From Methyloversatilis universalis (GTDB taxonomy: Bacteria > Pseudomonadota > Gammaproteobacteria > Methylococcales > Methylococcaceae): a stretch of 64,000 nt of DNA. The notes under the pieces are model-generated. The model was not told where the DNA came from. It saw nothing but the letters and a program-made list of their open reading frames with translations, and did not search any database. The position numbers and the translations under genes were made by a program. The stretch is taken from positions 1 through 64,000 of the forward strand of contig DYIL01000009.1 of assembly GCA_020723665.1 (NCBI GenBank), read 5' to 3'. Below, in pieces: positions 34,989 to 44,533 of the stretch (position 1 is the first letter of the stretch; each line of letters begins with the position of its first letter).

Positions 34989-37745
34989 ATGGTCCGCTTT
35001 CTTCAAGCGCTTCTCCTGCTGGCGGCAATCACCGGTTGCAACGCGGCGAGGGCCGAAAAGGACTCGCTCGAGCAGGCTCGAGATTATCGGCGAAAGGGTG
35101 AGACCAAAGCAGCCGTGATCGAGCTGAAGAACATTCTTCAGGGCGACCCGGAAAATGTCGACGCGCGCATGCTGCTGGGCGAGTCTTATCTGAAGCTGGG
35201 GGACGGTCTGTCGGCGGCCAAAGAACTGGAAAAAGCGCGAGACTTGGGGGCGCCGAAGGAAACTTGGATCGTCTCTCTGGCGCGAGCCTACTTGCTGCAG
35301 GACAAGCCTAAAGCCGTTCTCGATCAGATCAAGCCGGATGAAGGACTGAACGATACGCTTAGGGCTCAAGTCTACGGTATCCGAGGATTGGCTCATGTTT
35401 TGCTCAAACAGGCGGAGCAGGCGAAGGAGAGTTTCGACGCCGCTCTGAAGCTCGATTCGAAGGCGAGTGATGCCCTGTTGGGGCTGGCCATGTTGGAAGC
35501 GCAGCAAAAACGGTACAAGCAGGCGATCGAATACGCCAACCAATCTATCGCCGCGGATTCCGAGAACGTTAACGCGTGGATCGTTTTGGGAGAAACGAAG
35601 AGACTGTCTGGTGACCTGCAAGGAGCAATCGACGCGTTTACCAAGGCGCTCGATCTTCAGTCTTTCGACATCAGGGCGCGTCTCGGGCGAGCAACGGCCA
35701 ATCTGGCTTCGAACAAGGCAGATGAGGCGCAAAAGGATATCGATGAAGTTCGAAAATCGGCGGGAGACGTTCCGCTGGCCTTGTATCTACACGCGGTCAT
35801 CGCTTTTCAGAAGAAGGCGTTGCAAGAGGCCGAGGACGCCCTAATCAAAGTAACCAGCGCGCTTCCGAATCATCTCCCCAGCCGACTGCTTTTGGGGACG
35901 ATCGCTTATCAGCAGGGGAAATACGAATCCGCGGAAAACAAGCTCGCTCAATATGTCCGAACGTTTCCCGAGCAGTTGCCTGCGGCAAAATTGCTGGCGG
36001 CGACGCAGATGAAGCTGGGCCGCCCGAGTGAAGCCATCGGCACATTAAAGGGGTTGGAGGATCGGGCATCCGACGACCCACAGTTCTTCGCACTGCTCGG
36101 CAGCGCTTATCTCCAGGCGAAACAATACGATTCGGCGACGGAGTACCTCAACAGAGCCTCCGAACTCGCGCCCAATGTGGCGTCGGTCAAGGCGCAATTG
36201 GCTTTGGGGCGTATTGCGTCCGGGCAGATGGAGCAAGCGGTGGACGATCTGAAATCCGCCGTCGACCTGGATCAGAATCTGTTGCAGGCGGACGTGATGC
36301 TGGTCCTTGCCCTGATCCACCAGAAGAAGCCGGGCGAGGCGATCGCGGCGGCGGAGAAACTGAAGGACAAAATGCCGGGCGATCCGATGCCGCACAATTT
36401 GCTGGGTGCGGCCTATATGGCGGACGGTAATGCCGATAAGGCGCGCGAACACTGGTTGCAGGCTTTGAAGCTTAAGCCGGATTATGCGACAGCCGCACTC
36501 AATCTGGCGAAACTCGAGTTCAGCGACAACAACCCCGATGCCGCGGCTCAGCGCTACCAGCAGGTTCTGAAACACGACTCGAAGAACCTGGCGGCGCATG
36601 TCGGTCTGGCTCAAATCGCCGAGATGCGCAAGGATTTTGAAAGCATGGAGAAACATCTCACGGACGCGCGGGAGAAGAATCCCAAAGCGCTGCAGCCGGC
36701 GGTGACCTTGTCCCGATACTTTTTGGCGAGGGGTAAGCCCTTGCAAGCACTGGAGGTTGCTCATGCCATTTTGACCGATCATCCCGATCACCCATTGGCG
36801 CTGCAAAGCCTAGGTTTGGCCCAGATGGCCAACGGGCAAGAGGCCAGCGCAATCGTGACGTTGAAAAAGCTGGTGAGCAAGGTTCCCAACAATCCGGAGT
36901 ATCGTCACCAGCTTGCCCAAATGCTTTACAAGAAGGGCGAAACTCAAGCCGCGGCGGCCGAATGGGAGCGGACTTTACAACAAGCCCCTGATTATTTGCC
37001 GGCCCTTCTGGCCCAGGCAGAGCTAAAGCTAAGGGATAAGAAATACGGCGATGCGTTAAAGATTGCTGAACGTATCGAGGCTGCGCACCCGAAATCGCCT
37101 GCCGGCTTTCGAGTAGAAGGCGATATCCGGTTCGCTCAAAAGCAGTTCAAGGAGGCGCTCCCGGCATACGAAAAGGCGTTCCAATCGGCTCCCAGCCCGG
37201 TTTTGGCACGGCTCCTGTTTCAGACGAGACACGCCTTGGGGCGGGATAAGGAAGCTTTCGACGGGCTTACCCAGTGGCTGGAATCGTCCCGGGAAGATGT
37301 CGATTCGTGGACGACGCTGGCGATGGCCTTTCAGGAATCCGGGAGGCTGAAGGAAGCCGTGGAGGCGTATGAGAAGGCTCTGAGTCTGAAGGCGGACAGC
37401 ACCGTCATCCAAAACAACTTGGCTTGGTTGTACCAGGAGTTGGGTAGCGATAAAGCTCTGCCCTTGGCCGAAAAACTGCTGTCGGCGTCCGAGAATCGTC
37501 CGGAGGTCATGGATACGGTCGGCTGGATTTTCGTGCAGAACGGAAAACAGGCCGAGGGACTGAACTTATTGCGGGATGCCGCCGTGCATGCGCCACATAT
37601 CAGTCAGATTCGTATTCATTTGGCCGAAGCCTTGGCCAAGTCGGGGCGGAAAGATGAGGCGCGCAAGGAGTTGGAGCGGCTGTTGAAGGAAAATAAAAAC
37701 TTTGCTGAACGGGATAAAGCGGAAGCTTTGCTCAAGGAACTGTAA
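34989..37745 (+). CDS. prsT: PrsT, PEP-CTERM system TPR-repeat lipoprotein
   Basis: A 918-residue lipoprotein. The lipobox AITGC puts the lipidated cysteine at residue 17. The rest is one long array of TPR repeats (more than 20, for example YLKLGDGLSAAKELEKA). PrsT is the usual third gene after prsK and prsR in exosortase loci and is thought to act as a scaffold in exopolysaccharide assembly or export. It starts 9 bases after prsR. Length fits the family. No exosortase or PEP-CTERM protein is found in this window. Confidence 0.92.
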   Translation: MVRFLQALLLLAAITGCNAARAEKDSLEQARDYRRKGETKAAVIELKNILQGDPENVDARMLLGESYLKLGDGLSAAKELEKARDLGAPKETWIVSLARAYLLQDKPKAVLDQIKPDEGLNDTLRAQVYGIRGLAHVLLKQAEQAKESFDAALKLDSKASDALLGLAMLEAQQKRYKQAIEYANQSIAADSENVNAWIVLGETKRLSGDLQGAIDAFTKALDLQSFDIRARLGRATANLASNKADEAQKDIDEVRKSAGDVPLALYLHAVIAFQKKALQEAEDALIKVTSALPNHLPSRLLLGTIAYQQGKYESAENKLAQYVRTFPEQLPAAKLLAATQMKLGRPSEAIGTLKGLEDRASDDPQFFALLGSAYLQAKQYDSATEYLNRASELAPNVASVKAQLALGRIASGQMEQAVDDLKSAVDLDQNLLQADVMLVLALIHQKKPGEAIAAAEKLKDKMPGDPMPHNLLGAAYMADGNADKAREHWLQALKLKPDYATAALNLAKLEFSDNNPDAAAQRYQQVLKHDSKNLAAHVGLAQIAEMRKDFESMEKHLTDAREKNPKALQPAVTLSRYFLARGKPLQALEVAHAILTDHPDHPLALQSLGLAQMANGQEASAIVTLKKLVSKVPNNPEYRHQLAQMLYKKGETQAAAAEWERTLQQAPDYLPALLAQAELKLRDKKYGDALKIAERIEAAHPKSPAGFRVEGDIRFAQKQFKEALPAYEKAFQSAPSPVLARLLFQTRHALGRDKEAFDGLTQWLESSREDVDSWTTLAMAFQESGRLKEAVEAYEKALSLKADSTVIQNNLAWLYQELGSDKALPLAEKLLSASENRPEVMDTVGWIFVQNGKQAEGLNLLRDAAVHAPHISQIRIHLAEALAKSGRKDEARKELERLLKENKNFAERDKAEALLKEL

Positions 37746-37923
37746 CGTCGCATCCCCGAGCGGGGACGAAAGACGTCCTGCATTTTTCTCGACATGGCGG
37801 CACGTATCGGCCCGGTACTCAGATCGCGTTTCACTTGATTGCGGCGAGCGGGTTATTCTGTGCCGCAGCTTTGCGCGCTCCGTTTGGCTGCGGGACCAAG
37901 TCCCGGCTTTCATCGTTGATAGA

Positions 37924-38625
37924 ATGAAAAAAATAGCTTTGTCCATGCAAAAAAATACGTCGAAACTAAATCTTTTCGTGTTCATCCTTTTTGCTCCTTT
38001 TATGGTCCACGCCGCGGAGAAGGCCTATGTCACCGACAGGCTGGAAGTGCAGATGCGCAGAGGCCAAAGCCTACAGCACAAAATCATCAAGATGGTGCCG
38101 TCCGGTACCGAGCTTAGCGTGCTCGAGACCAATCCTCAGACCGGTTATTCCTTGGTGCGTTTGGCAACGGGCGAAGAAGGGTGGATACTCAGTCGGTATC
38201 TTTCCGAACAGCCGATTGCCATAAATCAGTTGGACGAAATTACCAAGAAACTCGATGCGGCATTGGAAGAAAACAAGCGCTTGAAAACCGAGTTGGCTAC
38301 CGTAAGGTCCGGTAAGCAGAGCACCGACAAAACGGCCCTGCAACTTCAAGAGGAAACCGCCCGTCTGAACACCGAACTGATGGCAATCCGCCAAGCCTCG
38401 GCCAATGCTATCCAAATTCAGGCCGAACGGGATGCACTGCGGGAAAGCGTCGTCAACCTCGAGCGGGAATTAGACGCGCTTCGTCGGGAGAAGCAGGCTT
38501 TGGACGAAGACCACCGCCAGGATTGGTTCATGATCGGCGCCGGCGTGCTTCTCGGCGGGATTTTACTCGGGGTGATCCTGCCGCGCTTGAGCTGGCGCAA
38601 GAAAAGTCGCTGGAGTTCGTTCTAA
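37924..38625 (+). CDS. SH3-domain, coiled-coil membrane protein (YgiM-like)
   Basis: A 233-residue protein: signal peptide (about 1-30, ending VHAA), bacterial SH3 domain (about 33-95, with VPSGTELSVLE and GEEGWILSRYL), coiled coil (about 105-190) and one C-terminal membrane helix (about 200-220) followed by a basic tail. This is the layout of the YgiM/TIGR04211 family, probable envelope proteins of unknown function. The ATG at 37924 or one 21 bases later could be used; the frame above is not conserved-looking. It follows prsT by 178 bases and may be unrelated to it. Confidence 0.82.
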   Translation: MKKIALSMQKNTSKLNLFVFILFAPFMVHAAEKAYVTDRLEVQMRRGQSLQHKIIKMVPSGTELSVLETNPQTGYSLVRLATGEEGWILSRYLSEQPIAINQLDEITKKLDAALEENKRLKTELATVRSGKQSTDKTALQLQEETARLNTELMAIRQASANAIQIQAERDALRESVVNLERELDALRREKQALDEDHRQDWFMIGAGVLLGGILLGVILPRLSWRKKSRWSSF

Positions 38626-39539
38626 GAGCCTATTTCGGTAAATCCGAGACCCTTCGACGCCGGAACGGGCCGTTCGACAGTCCCAGGGCGTACGGTCCAC
38701 CGAGATAGGCACAAAGGCAGTTCGTGGCGTCTGATTGCATTCTGGTTGAGACAGCGGCTCTCCCTTCCAAGTCGCCACAGGGTAATGAAAGACCCATGGA
38801 GCCGCAGAACCCATTTGTTTCTCTGATGAATTTACAAGCCGTAACTCGGCCAGTCCAGCGTTCGGAGATGATTAATGTCTGATAAAGAAGCCTGTTCTTT
38901 GTCGATATGACATTCGACGAGTTCCCCGTATCGACAAGCGAGCGCCGATGCCGGCCGACCTCAAGCCGAATGGACGCTATGCCATGGCAGAACCGACCGA
39001 GATCCGCGGCATCTTAACTTTGATGAAGAGGCGCACGGCAGGATACGTTCCCTCGATAAACCGACAGGAAAGGACAGCCGCTCGATCATCTTGAAAGGCG
39101 ATCTCGCACCCTGGGGTGCGGTCGCCAGATGGCCGGAACGGAAGGGATTCCCTTCATGGGGCAGACCTTGATATTCGAATGCGAAGAATTGGCCCTGAAG
39201 GCCAATCCGGACGGTGCAATCCAAAAAGGCGACGAGATCGTGGTACGCTGTGAAAGCTCCGAAGGCACCTCGCGAGGACGAGGTTCGTTCGCGTCTTTCA
39301 GCCTGGCACCAGACCATGGGGTGTTATATGATTCCATTTCTCAATCAAAAGGAAAGCGTTGTAGGCCGGAATAAGCCCTTCGACGTCGCTCAGGACAGGC
39401 TTATCCTGCCCTACCATTAAAGAAATTTTCTTTTTGTTCGAAAAATGGAATAAGGGTGTGTTCGCCGAGTATGCGAAGTGGCCTTTATCCGCGTCTCTGG
39501 GCGCGGTAACCGATATGAATCTGGAGAACCTCTGAGGCT
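38626..39539. other. Gene-poor region with possible coding remnant and REPIN-like element
   Basis: A 914-base stretch before argE. From 39129 a frame of about 80 codons with a protein-like sequence (GQTLIFECEELALKANPDG, KGDEIVVRCESSEG) runs into a palindromic element at 39331; it has no relatives I recognise and may be the remnant of a gene cut by that element. The segment 38626-39100 shows no coding signal. Confidence 0.45.
39331..39451. repeat. Palindromic REPIN/MITE-like element, copy A
   Basis: About 121 bases bounded by ATTCCATTT and its reverse complement (39331-39339 with 39443-39451). Inside is GTAGGCCGGAATAAG, then a core CCCTTCGAC-GT-CGCTCAGGACAGGC (39376-39400), then the inverse arm with CCTACC. 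Its left arm matches the right arm of the copy at 58917-59012 over about 45 bases (AATCAAAAGGA, GTTGTAGGCCGGAATA). It carries no gene. Confidence 0.75.
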
Positions 39540-40706
39540 GTGCGTCGGTCGATCCCGAAAACGCTTGAAATGGTAGGGGCGCTCATCGAGCGCCCCTCGA
39601 TCAGTTCCACCGATCCCCGTTACGACCAGAGCAATCTGCCGGTCATCGATCTTTTGGCGGAGTGGTTGGACGCGCTGGGCTTTTCGATCGAAATCCGTAG
39701 GATCCAGGATCGCAAAGCCAATCTCATCGCAACGCTGGGTAGCCGAGAGGATTCCACCGGCCTGGTTTTGTCCGGTCATTCCGACACGGTTCCCTGCGAT
39801 CCCGACCTTTGGTCTTCGGATCCCTTCAAGTCGGTGCAAAAGGACGGTCGTATCTACGGTCTCGGAAGCGCCGATATGAAATCTTTTTTCGCACTTGCGC
39901 TGGAGGCGGCGAGCCGCTTCCGGGCTCGGGCGTTTCGGCATCCCTTGGTGATACTCGCTACCGCCGACGAAGAGAGCTCGATGTCCGGGGTGAAGGCTCT
40001 GGTAGCCGACCAGGTGAAACTCGGGCGCTACGCCGTTATCGGCGAGCCGACCGGGCTCATGCCGATCCGCATGCACAAGGGCGTCATGCTGGAATCCATC
40101 GTGGTGAAGGGAAAAGCCGGTCATTCGAGCGATCCGTCCTTGGGCGCGAACGCGATCGAGGGCATGCATACCGTCCTGTCGGAAGTGCTGGCTTTCCGGG
40201 ACGAACTCAAGGCGCGGTATCGCAATCCGGCGTTCAAGGTGGACTATCCGACGCTGAATCTGGGCTCGATCCACGGCGGAGACAATCCCAACCGCATTTG
40301 CGCCCACTGCGAAACCCAGATCGACATCCGCCCGCTGCCGGGAATGGAACTCGAGGATTTGCACGATAAACTGGTAAAACGGCTTGAACCTGTCTTGGTG
40401 CATGCCAACGGGCTTTCTCTGGAAATCCGCCGCATGTTCGAGGGTTTGCCGCCGTTCGAGAGCGACCCCGACGGAGAACTGGTACGTTGTTGCGAAGAAC
40501 TCACTGGCTACGGTTCCGGTGCCGTTGCCTTCGGCACCGAAGCGCCGTTTCTGAAGAGGCTCGGACTTCAGACCGTCGTGATGGGACCGGGTCACATCGA
40601 ACAGGCCCATCAACCTGACGAATACCTTCCACTCGAACATATCCACGCGGGAATCGAAATTCTGAGCCGATTGATCGAGCGGTTTTGCATACTACCCACG
40701 GCTTGA
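39540..40706 (+). CDS. argE: Acetylornithine deacetylase
   Basis: A 388-residue M20-family zinc hydrolase that removes acetate from N-acetylornithine. Metal ligands are His80 (SGHSDTVP), Asp112 (GSADMK) and the acid pair in ADEESS; GKAGHSSDPSLGANAI is the dimerisation-domain segment. The GTG start follows a GAGG and gives an N-terminus (ALIERPSISSTDPRYDQSN) that aligns with known ArgE. argA follows after 6 bases, so the two arginine genes form an operon. Confidence 0.93.
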   Translation: MRRSIPKTLEMVGALIERPSISSTDPRYDQSNLPVIDLLAEWLDALGFSIEIRRIQDRKANLIATLGSREDSTGLVLSGHSDTVPCDPDLWSSDPFKSVQKDGRIYGLGSADMKSFFALALEAASRFRARAFRHPLVILATADEESSMSGVKALVADQVKLGRYAVIGEPTGLMPIRMHKGVMLESIVVKGKAGHSSDPSLGANAIEGMHTVLSEVLAFRDELKARYRNPAFKVDYPTLNLGSIHGGDNPNRICAHCETQIDIRPLPGMELEDLHDKLVKRLEPVLVHANGLSLEIRRMFEGLPPFESDPDGELVRCCEELTGYGSGAVAFGTEAPFLKRLGLQTVVMGPGHIEQAHQPDEYLPLEHIHAGIEILSRLIERFCILPTA

Positions 40707-40712
40707 CCGAAG

Positions 40713-42053
40713 ATGCCTCTCCCGATTTCACCCGGAGATTTCGTCCGCTGGTTTCGTGACTCTTCGCCGTACATCCACGCGCATAGAGGCAAAACCTTCG
40801 TCGTGTCTTTCGGTGGGGAGGCCGTTGCCGCTGACGGTTTCCCGAACGTGATTCACGATTTCGCCATACTCAACGGCTTGGGCGTGCGCCTGGTTCTGGT
40901 GCACGGAATCCGCCCCCAGATCGATGCTCGGCTGAACTCCCGTGGCGTCGAAGCGCGTTACTTCAAGGGGCTGCGCATTACCGATAAAGTCGCGCTCGAA
41001 TGCGTTAAAGAGGCCGCAGGAACGGTTCGGGTGGAAATCGAAGCCTTGTTGTCGCAAGGTCTCGCCAATTCGCCGATGGCTGGCGCGCGCATTCGGGTGG
41101 CTTCGGGCAATTTCGTCGTGGCCAAGCCGGTGGGTGTCCGTGATGGCGTGGATTTCCAGCACACCGGGGAAGTCAGGCGCATCGATGTCGATGGGATTCG
41201 CGGAGCATTGGACCGGGGCGATATCGTGCTGCTTTCCGCCATCGGTTACTCGCCCACCGGCGAGGTGTTCAACCTCAATGCCGAACAGGTGGCTACCGCG
41301 GCCGCGATCGCGCTTAGGGCCGACAAACTGTTGCTGTTGACCGAACAAGACTGCGTCTCCAGTTCAGACGGCAATCTGATCCGTCAGCTCACGACCGGCG
41401 AGGCCGAGGCCTTGCTGAAAGACGAAGGCGCCTTGACCAGCAAGGAAGTCGTTCCGCATCTCAAAGCCGCTATTACGGCGTGCCGCGAAGGCGTCCAGCG
41501 TGCTCATCTGATCGATCGTCACATCGACGGTGCCGTGCTGCTCGAATTATTCACCCGAGACGGCATAGGAACGCTAATCAGCCAAACGCCCTTCGAAACC
41601 ATGCGCCCGGCAAAGGTACAGGACGTTACCGGAGTGCTCGATCTCATCGCACCGCTCGAACAGGCCGGTGTACTGGTGCCGCGTTCGCGCGAGCGTCTGG
41701 AGACAGATATCGACGATTTCGTCGTGATCGAGCGAGATGGCCTGATCATCGGCTGCGCCGCTTTGCACGTGTTTCGGAAAGAGCGGATGGGAGAACTGGC
41801 CTGTCTCGCGCTTCACAACGACTACCGCGGCGAAAAGCGCGGCGAGCGCTTGCTGGAATATTTGGAAGCCAAGGCTCGTAGCTTGCACCTGGATCGGCTG
41901 TTCGCGCTGACCACCCAGACCTCGCACTGGTTTCGGGAGCGGGGTTTTGAGCCGGCGAGTCCGGACGATTTGCCCGAACCGCGGCGGACGTCATATAACC
42001 CCCAACGCGCTTCCAAGGTATTGATCAAGCCGCTCAGGCTCTCGCGAGCTTGA
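40713..42053 (+). CDS. argA: N-acetylglutamate synthase
   Basis: A 446-residue two-domain enzyme: an amino-acid-kinase-like domain (about 1-290, VVSFGGEAVA, LVHGIRPQID) that binds arginine as inhibitor, and a GNAT acetyltransferase domain (about 300-446, LHNDYRGEKRGERLL binding acetyl-CoA). It makes N-acetylglutamate, the first step of arginine synthesis. Length fits the E. coli-type ArgA. It is paired with argE, which suggests a linear rather than cyclic arginine pathway. Confidence 0.95.
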   Translation: MPLPISPGDFVRWFRDSSPYIHAHRGKTFVVSFGGEAVAADGFPNVIHDFAILNGLGVRLVLVHGIRPQIDARLNSRGVEARYFKGLRITDKVALECVKEAAGTVRVEIEALLSQGLANSPMAGARIRVASGNFVVAKPVGVRDGVDFQHTGEVRRIDVDGIRGALDRGDIVLLSAIGYSPTGEVFNLNAEQVATAAAIALRADKLLLLTEQDCVSSSDGNLIRQLTTGEAEALLKDEGALTSKEVVPHLKAAITACREGVQRAHLIDRHIDGAVLLELFTRDGIGTLISQTPFETMRPAKVQDVTGVLDLIAPLEQAGVLVPRSRERLETDIDDFVVIERDGLIIGCAALHVFRKERMGELACLALHNDYRGEKRGERLLEYLEAKARSLHLDRLFALTTQTSHWFRERGFEPASPDDLPEPRRTSYNPQRASKVLIKPLRLSRA

Positions 42054-42148
42054 GCCGACGCTCCGCCGGGTTTATAGGGCTTACCTCGGCAGGTCGGCCG
42101 TCCCGAGCTCTTCGAACGGACTAAGGACGGGCTCTCATCGCGTCGGCC

Positions 42149-44359
42149 TTATTTCTCGCGGATGTAGTCGTAGATATTGAGGTAATCCTGCCCCGGATTC
42201 TTCCACGAGAAGTCGTAGCGCATCGCATTTTTCATCAACTCCCGGAAGTGTTCGGGGTAATCGTAATAACAGCTCAACGCCCGACCCAACGCCGATTCCA
42301 GCCCGCTGTAGTCGTAATTCTTGAACACGTAGCCGTTGCGCTCGTGCAGCGGCTTGTGCGAATAATCCTTGTCGAATACCGTGTCGGCCAGGCCGCCGAC
42401 CTCCCGTACCACCGGTATGGTGCCGTAGCGCATGGCGATCAGTTGGGTCAGGCCGCAGGGTTCGAACTGGCTGGGCACCAGGACGATGTCCGCGCCGGCG
42501 TAGATGAGGTGCGAGAGTTCCTCGTTGAAGCCGATCTCGATGTGACAATCGGGGTTATCGTTCAGCTGATGTTTCAGGCTCCAGAAATAACTATTGATCT
42601 GTCCGTCCGGGCTGGAGCCGAGGAGCACGAACTGACCGCGCCGGTGCAGGGTGTAAAAGATCGCGTGGCGGATGAGTTCTAGCCCTTTCTGCGGATCCAA
42701 CCGGCCGACGAAGGCGACGATGGGCTTTTCGTTGTCGGCGATCATCAGGCGGTCTCTCAGCGCCTTCTTGTTCTTGTACTTGTCCTCGATATTGTCGACG
42801 CCGTAATGGTGGGGGATGTAGTGATCGATTTCCGGGTTCCAAACGTTGTAATCGACGCCGTTGACGACGCCGCCGTATTTGACGTGATGGATATGGAGCG
42901 TAGGTTCGAGACCGAATCCCTGGCCTTGATCCTTGGCTTCGCTCGCGTGGCGCGGGGAAACGGTCGTGACGAAGTTGGAATAGACCACCCCGCCTTTCAT
43001 CAGGTTCAATGCGTGAGGGTTGAAGTTGTCGCGCAGCCGGTCGTAATGGAAATAGTATTCTGGCCGGTTGAGCCCAGTCGCATGGAGAATCTGCGCGCCG
43101 GTGACGCCTTGATGCTTGAAATTGTGGATGGTGAAGCACACCCGCGGGTGGGTCATACCGAGGTATTTGTAGATTTCGAACAGAAACACCGGCGCCAGCG
43201 CCGTCTGCCAGTCGTGGCAGTGGATGACTTCGGGATTCTTGCCGGACTTCCAAAGGAACTCCATGGCCGCCCGCGTGAAAAAGGCAAAACGCATCACATC
43301 GTCGTTGAACCCGTAGATGCAGCCGCGGTTGAAAAAATTGTCGCCGGAATGGGGTTCGATGAAGAAACACTTGCGGCCGTGCACGAATCCGAAATAGACG
43401 GTGCAATGAATGGCGCCGCCATACCAGGGCACCCACAAGTCTTTATAGGTTTCGCACAGGCCCCAGATATGGTCGTAACGCAGACAATCGTATTTGGGCA
43501 GGACGATTTCGACATGATTGCCGCGGATTTCCAATTCGTTGCTGAGTCCGAACACGACGTCGGCGAGGCCGCCGACTTTGGCGACCGGTGCGAGTTCGGG
43601 CGTGATCTGGACGATAAACATCGACGGAATCGCTGAAACAGGGGGGTATGGAGTCGGCTCGGGCTCGACCTGAACACGGGTCACAGACGGCGGCTCCGGT
43701 TCCACCGGCACGGATTCCGGCTCGGGCGGGGGCGTCGCTTGCGAGGGTTTCAAGGTTTGCGGCATCGGCGCAGCCACGGCTGCCTCCGTGGGCATTGGCT
43801 CCTCACTCTCTGCGGGTTTAGGGATTGTCGGTTCGGACATCGGCATCGAGTCGGTGGCAGCCATCGGAGCGGGAGGGGGTTGGTCCGCGCCGGACGATTT
43901 CTTTAAATCTCCCGACGCTGGCTTCACTTCCGCAACTTTCGCGGGAGATTCGGTGGAAGCGCGCTCGCCAAGGTTTTCTTGATCCGACCGACCGTGTATT
44001 GCGCCAGGCGGCATTGCTTCGGGTTGGACGTTTTCGGGCGTATTCCCGGAAGTTTTTGGCGGAATTTTTTCGGCCGGTCTTTCTTTCTGCGCTACGGCCG
44101 CCGCGACGGAAACGGAAGTTTTATCGGGCTCGTGATGAACCGTTTTCGCGGACGTCAGGGGCTCGGATTTCACGGGAGGCGTTGCGCGGCCCGCCGAGTT
44201 TTCCGGAGAGGAGATCACATTTGCCGCCTTAGGGCGAAGGGGCTTGGCGCTGGATTTTTCCTGTGTCGTCGGTTTCTCCATGGCTTTTGCGGGCTTTCCT
44301 CTCGGTTGAGACTCGGAGGCGTTTGCTTTCTTATCTTTAGGTGGGGTCTTTTGGGTCAT
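42149..44359 (-). CDS. glgA: Glycogen synthase with long disordered N-terminal extension
   Basis: A 736-residue GT5 enzyme. The catalytic part begins at about residue 247 (FIVQITPELAPVAKVGGLAD, with the KVGGLAD ADP-glucose site) and runs to the end, with EPCGLTQLIAMRYG in the C-terminal domain. The first ~245 residues are low complexity, rich in Pro, Ala, Lys, Glu and Ser, and look disordered; glycogen synthases normally start at the catalytic part. ATG at 44359 opens MTQKTPPKDKK; another ATG at 44395 is possible. It is followed on the same strand, after a gap, by no glycogen gene but shares the locus with a GH13 enzyme upstream. Confidence 0.88.
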   Translation of the reverse strand: MTQKTPPKDKKANASESQPRGKPAKAMEKPTTQEKSSAKPLRPKAANVISSPENSAGRATPPVKSEPLTSAKTVHHEPDKTSVSVAAAVAQKERPAEKIPPKTSGNTPENVQPEAMPPGAIHGRSDQENLGERASTESPAKVAEVKPASGDLKKSSGADQPPPAPMAATDSMPMSEPTIPKPAESEEPMPTEAAVAAPMPQTLKPSQATPPPEPESVPVEPEPPSVTRVQVEPEPTPYPPVSAIPSMFIVQITPELAPVAKVGGLADVVFGLSNELEIRGNHVEIVLPKYDCLRYDHIWGLCETYKDLWVPWYGGAIHCTVYFGFVHGRKCFFIEPHSGDNFFNRGCIYGFNDDVMRFAFFTRAAMEFLWKSGKNPEVIHCHDWQTALAPVFLFEIYKYLGMTHPRVCFTIHNFKHQGVTGAQILHATGLNRPEYYFHYDRLRDNFNPHALNLMKGGVVYSNFVTTVSPRHASEAKDQGQGFGLEPTLHIHHVKYGGVVNGVDYNVWNPEIDHYIPHHYGVDNIEDKYKNKKALRDRLMIADNEKPIVAFVGRLDPQKGLELIRHAIFYTLHRRGQFVLLGSSPDGQINSYFWSLKHQLNDNPDCHIEIGFNEELSHLIYAGADIVLVPSQFEPCGLTQLIAMRYGTIPVVREVGGLADTVFDKDYSHKPLHERNGYVFKNYDYSGLESALGRALSCYYDYPEHFRELMKNAMRYDFSWKNPGQDYLNIYDYIREK

Positions 44360-44533
44360 GAGGTTGCGTCCGGTTGCCTGACATGAACTCGACAAGGCTA
44401 GTTTAAGCGATTCGGTGTTGCGAAAAAAACGCCATGTCGGATTGAGTTAGGAGTTAGCTTATTTGCTTGGATAGGTTATGCGTCGGCGTGACGACGGTCG
44501 CGCCGTATCGAATGATCCGACCACCGAAGACGG

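Noticed and set aside
33669-35732. A 687-codon open frame on the minus strand across prsR and prsT
   Set aside because: It is antisense to two well-supported genes with clear motifs; such long frames arise from third-position GC bias. Its translation resembles nothing.
39417-40646. A 409-codon minus-strand open frame
   Set aside because: It lies opposite argE, whose metal ligands and length are intact. The minus-strand product shows no domain.
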